Source: Seriola aureovittata (lineage: Eukaryota; Chordata; Actinopteri; Carangiformes; Carangidae). Taken from it: a stretch of DNA of 64,000 nucleotides. The stretch spans positions 7,360,001 through 7,424,000 of the forward strand of contig NC_079373.1 in the NCBI RefSeq assembly GCF_021018895.1. The letters are read 5' to 3'. Shown here piece by piece: positions 27,025 to 38,559 of this stretch. The notes under the pieces are model-generated. The model saw nothing but the letters and a program-made list of their open reading frames with translations, searched no databases and was not told where the DNA came from. How positions within the stretch are numbered: position 1 is the first letter of the stretch; every line of letters starts with the position of its first letter. The translations under genes and the position numbers were made by a program.

Positions 27025-27335
27025 AGTGGTCCGAGTGACTGAAAATACACAAACACTGAGCGCAGACACGGATGGTCACAGCCACACACATGCACACAGA
27101 GTACAACAAATCAGGTCTAAGAACCTAAAAGAGTCAGACAGAGACCCAGGTTTTAGGTTACAAAATTCTCAGGACTCCAGCAGTTAAAGAGCTGTCATGT
27201 GAATTTGAGAAAGGCATACTGTTGTATTATATTTTCAAGGGCACGGAGGAAGCTCAGAAAACATATATCATATCGTCACATCATGTATTATGATGCTATA
27301 AAGTGTTTGGTGTTTGGTATTTATTACATAGCAAT

Positions 27336-27694
27336 TAGGGCTAAACAATGAATCCAAATATCATCAAAATCGCAATATGGCGATAAGTGCAATATCCAAA
27401 TCGCAGGAGCTGCAACTTGTTTGATAAAGGTAACGTGTGTCACAACAGACCATGATGAAGCATTGTGGTGTGACAGCGCTTCCGGCCTACAAATCATATT
27501 CTCCAGATGTAAGGGAACATGCTTGTTTGGTACAAGACCCAACAAAAATAGCATCATCGTTTATATAAATATTTTTTTTTCATCAAAAATTAATGCAAAA
27601 ATGACCATTCCAACTGAAATCTTGATTCATATCTGCCAAAATAATAACAATATATATATATATTTTTTTTTTTTTTGCAAACTATTCAGCCCTA
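27336..27694. mobile_element. hAT-type MITE with intact target-site duplication
   Basis: This 359-bp non-coding element begins TAGGGCTAAACAAT and ends with the imperfect inverse ATTCAGCCCTA. It is flanked on both sides by the identical 8-bp word ATAGCAAT (27328-27335 and 27695-27702). An 8-bp duplication is the signature of hAT-superfamily insertion. The TAGGGCTGAAC-type end and internal AT-rich body resemble an abundant teleost family. There is no transposase, so it moved with help from an autonomous element. The perfect duplication implies a fairly recent insertion. Confidence 0.85.
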
Positions 27695-27843
27695 ATAGCA
27701 ATATATGATTTTTAGAAATTCCTTGTCTGCATGACAGACATCCCCACCTGTGGCCCCAGTGAGAAGAGGTTTTAATGCTAAAACAAATGATATATTCTGA
27801 ACTCATTTTTAAAGGCATTATTTCAAGGCTCTCCACACTTTTC

Positions 27844-27879
27844 TATGACTCAGTATGACAGTGTAAACACTGAGTCATA
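27844..27879. promoter_or_regulatory. Inverted pair of AP-1-type sites
   Basis: TATGACTCAGT (27844-27854) and ACTGAGTCATA (27869-27879) are perfect 11-bp inverted arms with a 14-bp spacer. Each contains the AP-1 consensus TGA(C/G)TCA. The function is inferred only from the motif. Confidence 0.4.
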
Positions 27880-28820
27880 CCCGTTTTAGCTATGAAGATA
27901 ATCTTCAAAGTGTGTGTCTACGGATGAGTTAAATACTAAGCACAATCAGTTTCAGGGGGTCAGAAGGTCAGAGGTGCATGAATCAGTGCAGTGCTCAGTA
28001 CATCAGTGTTCACCACTAGTGCTAGTCCACCTTTATACTTTCAATGTATCAAAATGCTGAAGAACCCTTTAACTGTATGTTTATTAATGCACAGACTTTA
28101 TTCCAACTTTGTTCTTCTTTTTTAATGGTAATATATTGTAAAAAAAAAAAACAAAAAAAAAAAACAGCTCCTGTCCTGTGAGTGACTAGGACTTTTCTTT
28201 TGCACCCTCTTTTTGCTGCCCATTTCTCTGTCTGTCTTCTATTTCATGTACAGTATGTCTCCGAGACAGGTGACCTTTCAGCCATCTGTTGGTATCAGAG
28301 ACATCAAAGTTAAGCTGGTAAGCCGCGAGACAGTGTGTGTGTGTGTGAGTGTGCGTGTGTGTGAAGGTGGATTTACAGAAGACTGACGTCACCAGATGCT
28401 TCTCGCTGAAGAGATGCAGAGGAAGATGGCAGAAACAAAAGGGCAATTGAAAACAATAAGGTGCTACTGCAAAAAAATGATAAAGAACAAAAATGCTCTT
28501 ATGTTTTCTGTAAATACTAAAAAGGATTGTTTGGCCACTTCTACACACACTTGTCTGGAGCATATATACTGTGTGTAATGACATGCACAAATGCAGTTTC
28601 ACAATGAGCTACATGTTTGCATGTGTGTGTGTGTTTTTTGCTGCTACTCTGAGCGTGACTGCAGCCAGAGATAAGTTCTTCTCCACTTAAAAGGCTCTCA
28701 AACATAAAATGAATGCCTCCATTCTCATGTCAAAGCCTTTGCTTTTGTACGCAGGCTGGTAATGCATGTGTGTGTGTGTTGTTTTGAGCATGTCTCTCAA
28801 GCTATGTCTCAGTCAAAGCA

Positions 28821-28849
28821 GACACACCCACATGCACACACACACACAT

Positions 28850-28879
<30 letters not shown>
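28821..28879. repeat. (CA)n microsatellite, imperfect
   Basis: CA runs are separated by CATG units. Confidence 0.9.
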
Positions 28880-28882
<3 letters not shown>

Positions 28883-29966
28883 CGACACACAGAAACACAT
28901 TCACCACCCTCCCCCCTCCCCAAACAAGGGTCTTTGTGGAGTCAACAAGTCGCTCTGAGGTCTTAATTAGGCAGAGGAACAACAAAAGGACTTAACAGAC
29001 AATGCGTTGACATGGGACCATAAAACCTGAACATCAAAGGCCGTCAGGCTGCTGTCTTTTTTCCTGCCCTCCATGCAAAGCTTGCCCGAGCTATAGGAGG
29101 AAATGCACACAAACAATACCAAATATAAAGAGAGTGAGGCCCTGTTTTGGGGTAAAAAAAAAAAAAAAGGAGTCCACCCCGCCCCACCCCCACCCCCACA
29201 CACCTCCTTGCTCTCCATCATTGATGAGAAGGAATCGCCCCCCCCTCCCATTAAACATTTGGCAGAACAGAAACTGAGGGAATGTAATTCCCACATCTCT
29301 CTGCTGATGCTGCCCTTCAAACACTTTGCCGGCTCTGACTTTGCTTCTTACTCATCTCCGTCTGATCCCCTCCCTCCTGTCTTTTCTTTCTGTTTATTTT
29401 TCATCTGTGCAGAACATTTGACACACAGCGTATCCCGGGGACTGTTCTTGAGTCAGCACGGCTCAGATCTCACCCACGACGACTTCAATATTCTTTCCAT
29501 TGTCCTGCGCTGTATGATTCACTCTCTATTGGGAAGCCTGGTTGTGTGTATTTTCTTTCTTCTACGGATTACACCCCAACTTCTAGCTTCTTCTCAACAG
29601 CCTGGCTATTCTTCATTAGGTCAACTGTAGAGGTCATGTACAAGCTATACTTGTTGGGAGTCATGAACTGCCCTTGTCCCTCTCTTGAAAAGCTGTGACA
29701 GATTTAGCCCCGTGGCCTCCCCTGGACCCTTCTCTCTTAATAAGTTTTCTCTTCTTTCATTTTCAGATGGTCACTTTGGAGATCTCAGAGTTGTCAATGG
29801 CAACTCTCCCTCATTCCCCACCCCCTCTGCTCTTTCTTTGGCAGGGGACCGTCAAATATCCTGTGCTTCCATGGTGCGCTGCAATAACCTTGGAGTCAGT
29901 CAGGAGAAAGCAGCCTTAGACATCAATGTGCTATGGTCAGGACCCAGCAAGACTGCTGGCTTGTAA

Positions 29967-29969
29967 GTG

Positions 29970-30033
<64 letters not shown>

Positions 30034-30055
30034 GTGTGTATGTGTGAGTGTGTGA
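29967..30055. repeat. (GT)n microsatellite
   Basis: A GT run of about 89 bp has GG, CG, AT and AG breaks. Confidence 0.95.
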
Positions 30056-30668
30056 GATAAGCTTTATAACTGGTGCTTTGGTCCATCAAAGAGATGTGCT
30101 CTTCTTCTGTTCTCCACAAAAACAGACGTTCTTTTATCATATCTCGGAAGGATAAGACGACTACATTCTTTCAGGCATGTTTGATCTATAAGTGATGGCA
30201 TACCAGAGGGTGCCGTGGTAAGAATTATAAGGGTGTACTGCTGAGACAATATATCCTAACAGCTGAGCTTCATCATTCACTGGGGATTTTAAATGAATGG
30301 GCTTGGATGCAGTTTGAATGCAAGAAATACCCTAATGTGGATTAACCTTTGATGGTTGGTGTGATGAGATATTAAACCAGCTCTTGGAGGAGAAGAGGAA
30401 CGAATTTAACCCAACTTTGATTTTCTCAGACTATGTCTGTGCTCAGCTGGCTAAATCTGAAAATGCCTTCTGCATGTGAAAGGGACGTGCATCTACACCA
30501 GTGTTTTCAGGTGTTTTTCTTTAATATTGCAAAGTATATATTCATATTGTTTATAGGGTATTTCTGTCCAACTTGAAATTCTGAAAATAATGGAAAATGG
30601 CTAAATGTCTTTGTTCAGTTGATAAACAATAAAACTGTGCATCACAGCCATCATCGCGTCAGGAATAT

Positions 30669-31161
30669 GGCTACGTCCACACTACTACGTTTTCATTTTA
30701 AAACAGTGTCTCAAAATGAAAACAATTTCCTTCCAGACGACCATTTTAGCTCTGTATCACAAACGATCTCCATCCATACTATCACACCTAAAAAAACACA
30801 CACATACGTGACCTTTCACAGAGACTGGGCGTGCACGAGCCAGTGTAAACAGGATGCAGATCTAGCAGTCTACTACTGCAGTTGATTAGTTGCACAAAGT
30901 ACTATGAACGAGGGACAGCAAATGCATTAAAATGCAGAATTTAACTGCACAACAGCTGCTAGCAGAAACAACAAGGTCAGTAACGCTTGTAATTCGTCAT
31001 TCGCATTCACCAATGGTAGTCGTGACTGACAAGACTCAATTGGCCAAGCATCCGTGGGTGTCTATGTCATCTTTTCCAAAGGGTCTCTCTGGTTTTTGAA
31101 CTGAAACGGGGCCAGCAGCGTTTCCAAAAGTCTCAATAACTCCGGAGTAGTGTGGACGGCA
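30669..31161. mobile_element. MITE-like element ending in GTCCACAC
   Basis: The left end GGCTACGTCCACACTACTACG is matched in inverse orientation by the right end CGGAGTAGTGTGGACGGC, giving terminal inverted repeats over about 18 bp. The 490-bp body has no coding capacity. This CGTCCACAC...GTGTGGACG arrangement is common in teleost genomes. The target duplication is not clear. Confidence 0.6.
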
Positions 31162-31649
31162 GACATAAAGTGGTGTGTTTTGAAAGAAAGCAGCTTCACA
31201 GTAGTGCGGAAGTAGCCTAAGATAGACAGGTTAGGTCAGGTTCTTGACCATAGCACAAACTGTAGATGGTACCGATTAAGGTCGATCAAATCACCATGAC
31301 TGCAAATTCATCACTCTCGCTCTCACCTTCCTCTGTTGTTCTGTCGGGTATTGGGAGTTTTTTAAGACTGAACTTGACATATTCAGAACCTGAACCTGAA
31401 AGACTCAACTGCATGACATGCAGCGCGGCAGCAGCTGGTTAAATACGGCCTCTGATACAAGAGTTTCCCTCCTCCCGGCGTCTCCGCTCCAGTTGTTTTC
31501 ATGTCCCTCATTCCCAGATCAATAGACACTGATCAAGACATGCTGGAGACAATACCAGCGAGCAAGCCACATCAAAGCAGCGCGCCCATTAAGAGCTGAT
31601 GACAAAGAGAGAACAAAGAGAGCACGCCATGTTTGATGTGTGTGGCCAC

Positions 31650-31687
31650 AGAGAGAGAGAAAGAGAGAGGGAGAGAGAGGGAGAGAG
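31650..31687. repeat. (GA)n microsatellite
   Basis: GA/GGGA repeats are present on the plus strand. Confidence 0.9.
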
Positions 31688-31963
31688 GCCAGAGATACTG
31701 TCGGTTCTCTATCTCCATCATCAAGGACATGTTTGTGTAAATACACGCAGGAATGAATAACGCAAACGGAGACAAATGCAGCGCTTCCATCTTTGTCACA
31801 CCTTCTTTTCCACGCACTGAAGATCCGCAATATCTGATTCATCTTTTTTGATTGAAAAGGAACACGAGCAGATGATTTGAATTTTTGTGGTGATATATGC
31901 TTTTCCATCATTAGAAACTACATTGCTTGTACAAAGTATCCCTATACAGTCTGATCTCATGCA

Positions 31964-31966
<3 letters not shown>

Positions 31967-32006
<40 letters not shown>
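31967..32006. repeat. (CA)n microsatellite
   Basis: This is a CA run of about 38 bp. Confidence 0.95.
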
Positions 32007-32007
<1 letters not shown>

Positions 32008-32962
32008 CAACACTTAAATCTTAAGGTGTATGTGAATAAAAGTGAGCAAGAATCCCACCGATGAAAATAAGCCCTCTCGAGAGATTTTCGACACCCCGGT
32101 GACCTCAGAGGAGTCCCGCCCAGGTTTAATGTTAATGACGGCGAGTCTCACAACCTGTCATTATTTGAGAAGAACAGAGACAGACACAGCTTTTTCCCAC
32201 CACACAGAGAGAAGATTGGAGAGGAGTGCGCTCTTCACAAGTACACTAATGACTGGTGAACTCTTCTTGACACAAGCCTAACTGCCAAATTAACTAAGAG
32301 ATTTGGGCGAGGAGGTTTCCAGTTAGAGAGCTGAGAAAATGACAAACTACAGCCGTGGGAAAAATGCTTTTTACCAGGGTATGAAGCCCACAAGGAACTA
32401 AGATTGTAACCTGTAAAATACAGACAAAAAATCTAATTGGAAGTATTTTAAGGATATAAGTTCCCATGGTTCCTTACATTAAATATAGATACAGTTTTAC
32501 ACTTTAAATATTTCATACACACATGACTCCTACAGTCAATCCTCTGAAGGTGTGTTCTTGCAGTTCTTGCCTTCAACAAACTGGGCGCAGAAAAAAAAAC
32601 AAACAAAAAAAAAATGTTAAAGTGGGACAATAGCTACCTTATAGATGTGGCCAGACTAATTCATGGTCTGAAGGTTAATGTTCCAGGCCTAAGGTGTAGC
32701 CTAAAGATAAGGATGTGGCTGTAACTATTCTTCAAAGTGAGTCTAATTAGAGAGTCAAATAGAGGTGGGGTTAATGACCCCCCTCTTTGGTGCCAGACCT
32801 TCTACTACTCTAGATGTTTAGCCTAAGGTGTGTCAGTAAAGTGGACATGAATGTTAGTCACGTATCGGGCTAAAAATGTTCTTTTCAGAAGGCATTTCCC
32901 CCCCATTCGTCTGATTCTTACGGATGTTTTGGTTCTACTGGTGAATAGCTAACCAACTTATA

Positions 32963-33040
32963 ACCAACCAACCAATTCATTTCCATCCCTACAGCCCAAA
33001 GCATGGCTGTAGGGATGGAAATGTCTATTGGTTGGTTGGT
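32963..33040. repeat. Near-perfect inverted repeat (33 paired bases, 8-nt loop)
   Basis: The arms 32963-32996 and 33005-33040 pair over 14 bp (ACCAACCAACCAAT) and 19 bp (CATTTCCATCCCTACAGCC), separated by a small bulge of T against TCT. The loop is CAAAGCAT. Confidence 0.9.
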
Positions 33041-33180
33041 CAGGCAACCACTTTACTCCACAGTAAAATGTTTCACCAAATTTCGTCTAGCACCATCATC
33101 AGGTGGAAATTTCAACTTTCCTTATGCTTTGGTTTTTCTCTCTAAAAGTTTAGTTTACTTTACAACGAGCATTAGGGCCT
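32963..33180 (-). repeat. Teleost repeat copy with an inverted duplication of its end
   Basis: From 33005 on, GGCTGTAGGGATGGAAATG, CCACTTTACTCCACAGTAAAATG and TCTAGCACCATCATCAGGTGGAAA follow the order of the family at 13515 and 48430. Just to the left, 32963-32996 repeats the first 33 or so bases in inverse orientation, giving a hairpin-forming end. Confidence 0.55.
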
Positions 33181-34124
33181 CATGGAGCCACTGGTGTGGC
33201 TACTGTATAGACTCTTGAGGCCAGTACACGTCATCAGAACTGTTCTTCGGATGGTTGAGTAGCTCGGGAAAGCCTCTCCCCTACAACCTGTTTACTTCAG
33301 ATTGGAGGGACGCTGTGTCCCACCACCTCCATAGCTTTCCAAAAACATTCACACCCACTTCATGCCACGATTGGCCAGCTGTGTGGAGGTTAGAAAATGA
33401 GCCAGGCTTACGACGTTTCTCTCTAACAACACTACGAATGTCATCTGGGAAAGATAAATCTGCACCGTTGTCTCCAGGTCTTAGGGCTAGCATATGACAG
33501 ACGACAACACATCCCACTGATTCCCTTCAGGCCACACTTGCGGTATCTTAACACGCCGGCTGACATGATTCAGCTGGTTGAAAGAACACATCACTGTCCT
33601 ATTTCCCAACACTGTCATGCTCTCCAGAGGAGCAGCAACAGCCTTTCTCTGAATCGACGTATTCAACGTCCCGTACCTTGTCTTCTTTCTTTATGAGGCA
33701 TCCAATGCATGACATGGGCATTAACTAACTAAGAGGTTTTTTTGTTATGACATGTGTGTTACATAGACAATAGTAAGATGATTTCCTTTTGCTCTGTATG
33801 GTTTCATCACTTTTCCAGACGGTCACTTGTAAGCTCCCTCTAATCAGCTACACTTGAGAAGCCTAACATTTGACAACAAGAGATAATATAAAACAGCTAA
33901 GCCTTGTGAAGGGGCCACACACACAAATCCACATGCACCAGCATCCAGCGTTCAGGCAAAGAGGCACATATACAGACACAGGCTTACATACTGACGCATG
34001 GACAGCCAACAGATTCACAGTCCCTCCGCGTTAAGAGCAGCATTCTTGAGATCTAGTGTGTTTTTCTGTGTGTGGTTATGCGCGTGCACGATATGAAGAC
34101 AGGAGGGCGATTGGGTTTCTCCAG

Positions 34125-34345
34125 TGGGGGAGGGGGGGGGTGAGGTGGTGAAGAAGGATTTATAATTCATGGCCTAATAGGATTTGTTGCTGTTTAGCAG
34201 GATTAGGCATGTTAGAGAAAGAATCTATTTATTGCTGCAAGTCGGGGGGTCCCCTCTCCTGGGTGGGGTGGGGAGGTTTTTAGGGGTGGAGAGCGGTGAG
34301 GTGAGGTCGGGAGGGGGAGTGGGGGGGGTTGTGGGGTTTGCATGC
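34125..34345 (+). repeat. G-rich region with G-quadruplex potential
   Basis: Two G-rich blocks occur: 34125-34141 (GGGGGAGGGGGGGGG) and 34243-34345 with runs such as GGGTGGGGTGGGGAGG, GGGGTGG, GGGAGGGGG and GGGGGGGG. These give four or more G-tracts with short loops. Confidence 0.75.
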
Positions 34346-34569
34346 TGGACCCTTGAATTTTTTTTTTCCCCGGTCATTTTCTGGGATAACCCTTGGCACG
34401 GAGGCTCCTGAGCAACCGAGCCCCCGCCCCCCTTTCCACTGTGCTCGTAGTCTCACAACAGCCACCATCTTTGGATTAAATTGGCTGTTTCTCTTTCACA
34501 GCGCTATGATAATCCAAGCACATGAGCCCAGCGGTTGGTCATGCCAACACACATGGTTGTTCATGTGTG

Positions 34570-34573
<4 letters not shown>

Positions 34574-34600
<27 letters not shown>
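34574..34600. repeat. (GT)n microsatellite
   Basis: This is a GT run of about 27 bp. Confidence 0.95.
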
Positions 34601-34604
<4 letters not shown>

Positions 34605-35148
34605 CCGCGGACTATTAGCACCACCTTGCCCTCGGGGGACCCAGAGCCTGCCGGAGGTGGCAGTCACAGACCTGCCCACGTTCAGCCTGGCTTAACCCTG
34701 GAGGACAAAGAAGAAGTAGAGGAGAAGAGAGAACAGGGAAGAATGAGAAATTGGGAGAAAGGAAGAGATGGAGGGTGACCTATGGGCCTTCTTAGCTAAG
34801 GGGCTTCCCTTTCATAAGCCAATGGGTTCAGATTATAAAACTGTGCTCCTTTTCAAAAGAGCATTATTCTTTTATTCATGTGTGGTTGGGGCTACAGTGG
34901 GGGGGCTGACTGACATTAAAGACTGCTGTTTAATTAGGCCTTTCTACAGTGGTCAGCCTTTTTGTTCCTGCTTTCAGCTATGGGAGGCCTGGCTGGCCTC
35001 CCTAACGGCGGAATAGCGTTCGCTGCGTGTCCGTTTGTGTATGAGAGAAAGCGAGAGAGCCAGAGACAGCAGAGGAAAGATCTGGAGAAGCAGCATTTTT
35101 CATGATCCGTTAATTAATGCGGCTTCTTAAGCGATAGCCCAAGGAAAC

Positions 35149-35185
35149 TATATCCTCAGATTTAAGAGGATATATTCCTCTTAAA
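35149..35185. repeat. Three-arm alternative hairpin
   Basis: TATATCCTC (35149-35157) pairs with GAGGATATA (35166-35174). TTTAAGAGGA (35161-35170) pairs with TCCTCTTAAA (35176-35185). The middle arm is shared, so only one stem can form at a time. Confidence 0.85.
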
Positions 35186-36017
35186 CTTGTTGAACATTTC
35201 CATCTCAGTGTGTTTCGAGGTTCTTAGTATGAATGATGATCTCTCCAGTATGAGGAGGAGAGGAGAAGAGAAGAGAGGAGAGATGGCTGAGAGGTTTGCC
35301 CAAACTTACACCCAAAAAACATGGACAGGAAACTAGTGATAAAAAATGGGCTACTGAACAACCCCATCAGTCTCTGTCTCTCTCTGGTCTAGTTGGGTTC
35401 TCATTTATTTGCACAGTAATAAAAGAGAAGACGGGCGCTAGTAAGATTAAACACACTCCTTCGTAACTCCCACTGATTCATTTCCATATTTTTAAACATG
35501 CTCAAATTCTGGTTTCTTCAATTTGGTGATCAGTAGTAAAAAAAAAAAACAAAAAAAAAACATTATGCTGAAACTGGGAGTGAGGGAAGAGAAGAAGAGA
35601 GAGTAGCAGAATGAGAGAAACAGAGAGACAGAGGACATGTGTTGGAGGGAGTGGTAGTGGTATCAGTAGTAAGTTGTAGTGAGGAGGAGGGATTTATGGC
35701 AGCAGATGAGGCTGAGAATGTCTTAGCAGACTTGCTTCAGCAGCTTCCGCTCGTGGTCCTGTCTCTTAATTACACCAGCAGTCCGAACACACAGGCAGAG
35801 AGACAGGCAGGTATGAGAGCTGGGAAAGGCTCACACTCTCAATCTGCAGTCATTTTAATGTATGCGATATTATCGTAACGTGTTTTTCAGAGCTGTCTTG
35901 TCACCTCAGTGATTTGTTGTTTAAACAGAACAAATGTTAAAATTATTATAACAATTCAATGTTTGGTGAATCCAATTATACAAGCAGAAAGTCGTTGTTT
36001 ACAGGCTCCACACTCAA

Positions 36018-36300
36018 TCAGACTTGCGTGACAGAAATCTGGGCTTGACACTTTGGATCCGACCTCAAAGAGACTTGGTTAACTTGAGGCTCTACTCCCT
36101 AAAGGCTTGACTTGAGTCTTAAAAGTAAGATCATGCCAGTCTTACAATAAAAAATAAATAAGACAGCAACAGACAGGCCTGAATATTTAATCAATAGACC
36201 TATACACTGATAAGAACTTATCTTAAAAAAAAGTGAATCCTTTTTTAATTAAGACTTGCAACTTGACTTGGATTTGGTCCAAAAAATGGCTTGATCCATT
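36018..36300. repeat. GACTTG-rich interspersed repeat
   Basis: The hexamer GACTTG and close variants recur (GACTTGCGTG, GAGACTTGG, GGCTTGACTTGAGTC, AGACTTGCAACTTGACTTGG). Similar runs are common in teleost repeats. The family and boundaries are uncertain. Confidence 0.35.
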
Positions 36301-38516
36301 ACCGCATGATTTGCCCACATTTAGACTGTGAGAGGAACTACAGGTGAATATATGGATTCAGACAAAGAGGCAGGAATCAAAACTGCATCTTCTGTTATTC
36401 TAATGTGATATTATCTACCACTGAACTAACAGATCGCCCTTACACTGTGTACAACTTATTTTATGCAGAGCATAAATCATATTTTTGGATTAACTTTTCA
36501 GTTTTCTGTATCTTTGACTCAGTCAGCTTTTTGCTGCCAAATTCCCCCACATGGATTGTTAGTTTTATTATATCTAAACAAAGAGAGGAACGAGTTGGTC
36601 TTTTCATTTATCTAATGCAGCTAAGTCGAGGGTCAGCTTTAGGTTTTTCGGCAGGATAACCTAAGCACAGTGTGGTGTCGTGTGACTGGAACAAATGACA
36701 GTCCATATCAGTTCTTCAATGTTTATGCGCATAGAGAGCAAGGAACACTGTTCCATTTAAAAGGCCGACTACAAGCTGTGATCCCACCTCTCCGAGTGTG
36801 TAAGCAGTCCAGGTCAGGAACCGCTTCTTGCTTGCTGCTATAGTGGGATCAGATGACTGTACACCGAGAGTTCACAGGCCCGGGAGGAGGTGAAAGATGA
36901 TCATAGGGCCCGGTGGGTGCAGCAGGGTCTATGATTGGTCAAATTGACCCTCCTAATGTTCTCTGGTGAGATGAGATGTGAGAGGGGAGTGTGTCAGGGT
37001 GAATTCTGGGCCTGTGTCACTGCTCTTAAGCTCCTGTAAAACTTATACACTGTTGGTTGAACTTTTTTTTTTTTTTCAATCAGGATTGTTTTGGGTGCTG
37101 TTGGTCAGCTGTTTCAACAGCATTTGAATACTGTTTGAGGCTCCACTATAATGTTATCTTGCAGTAAAACATTTCAGCATTTTGAGTCAGTATGCTTCAT
37201 TTACATGAACCGTATCAGCCCTTTTGACATCAACCTAAAAACATATCACTTACAATTTGTATTCTATACTTTTCAGTGACACCAGTTTGAACTTTGGATG
37301 CTGTTTGAATATAGTTCCAGCATGGTTTGAAATCATTTTGGGTGAAATTTCTGCAACAGCGAGCAGCCAGATCGGCTGATCTTTAGACTGTGCTCCAAAA
37401 GACATGAAATCCAATTTGAGTGGGAGAACAAACAATGACCAGAACATTTGGGACAATGTTGAAAACAGGAGCGGCTGCCAACCTTCAAAACAGAACACAC
37501 TGAAGTCAGCGTCCAATTTATAATCCCAGCGGATAAAAACTAAACTCCAAATCCAAACAAAATGCTGAGGAATATATATGTTGTATGGGAATATTGAGTT
37601 AGAGTAATAATATGTCAAACAATCTTACAGGGGTAGGAAATTATTTAAACTCTGGGAGAGTTAATAGATACTTAGCGAAATGTTAGCACACAAATATGAG
37701 ACAGATAAGGAGAATCATGCAAGGACATGCACAATTTATTGTAACTGATGTAATACTACCGTGATATAACAACACTGACCCAATAACACGATGCAGCCTG
37801 CAAGCCAGGGTAATGAATATGATGAAATATGACTTCCAACACTATTCCTCCCTGACAGACAGGAAAAACAGACATGCTGGCTCAGCGCCCAGAGCATTAA
37901 ATGACAGGCTGAAGTTCAGAGGCATTTATTTGTCATAATACTAAACCAACTTGAGATCAGCTGATATCTGTCAACATGCTTCACCTAACTTCAGAGTGAT
38001 ACAACACTGAGCGACTGTGTCAGCGATGTTTACATCAAACAGAAAAACTTGGAGACCATGAGGGATGGGGGAAGAAAAAAATAGAGACGAAAAAAACAAA
38101 ACAAAACAAAAAAAACGGCCCAAATAAGAAAATGAAAAAGCAGAAGAAGTGCAGGATTCATCCTGTTTTCAAAGAGCTGGGTTATGAGAGCGGTTATCTG
38201 AAACGAGGCACTGGGAACGGGGTGCAAAGCCATAATTGGATGCTTGTCCCCGGCCAATTTTTCAGGGCAAATTATCAACGCATGGGTTGGATTGCTGGAA
38301 CCACATTGTGGAGGTGGGAACAGTGGGAGCTTTGAGGGGCCAGCGTGACGCGCTAATAGAATCATTTAGCACACTGGGATAACGACAGCATGTGATGGAT
38401 GGAGCAAAGGCCCTGCATCTGCTGCTTCTGCTGCCGCTGCTGCTGCTGCCGCCACCACGTTAGCCTGCTGAGTCACTGCAGTGGTAGGTAGTACGGCTAA
38501 AGGTGTGGGCATCGGG

Positions 38517-38518
<2 letters not shown>

Positions 38519-38558
<40 letters not shown>
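38519..38558. repeat. (GT)n microsatellite
   Basis: This is a 40-bp GT run preceded by a CTG/CCG-rich stretch (38412-38455). Confidence 0.95.

Positions 38559-38559
<1 letters not shown>

Larger units (their letters stand above)
33181..38518. other. Non-coding intron with G-rich and purine-rich stretches
   Basis: Besides the G-rich block, three-arm hairpin and GACTTG repeat listed separately, nothing is recognised. An 80-codon frame at 33255-33497 lacks an identifiable product. Confidence 0.5.

Noticed and set aside
29103..29630. 175-codon open frame starting with ATG
   Set aside because: It includes poly-A and poly-C tracts translated as Lys and Pro runs; no known family, no conserved splice context, and it lies inside the kcnq1 intron.
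33255..33497. 80-codon open frame with fairly complex composition
   Set aside because: I could not match it to any family, and it has no clear exon borders; it is probably chance or an unrecognised repeat.
36781..36880. Possible minus-strand exon reading KKRFLTWTAYTLGE before a GT
   Set aside because: It does not match any kcnq1 exon, and the upstream sequence lacks a convincing acceptor.
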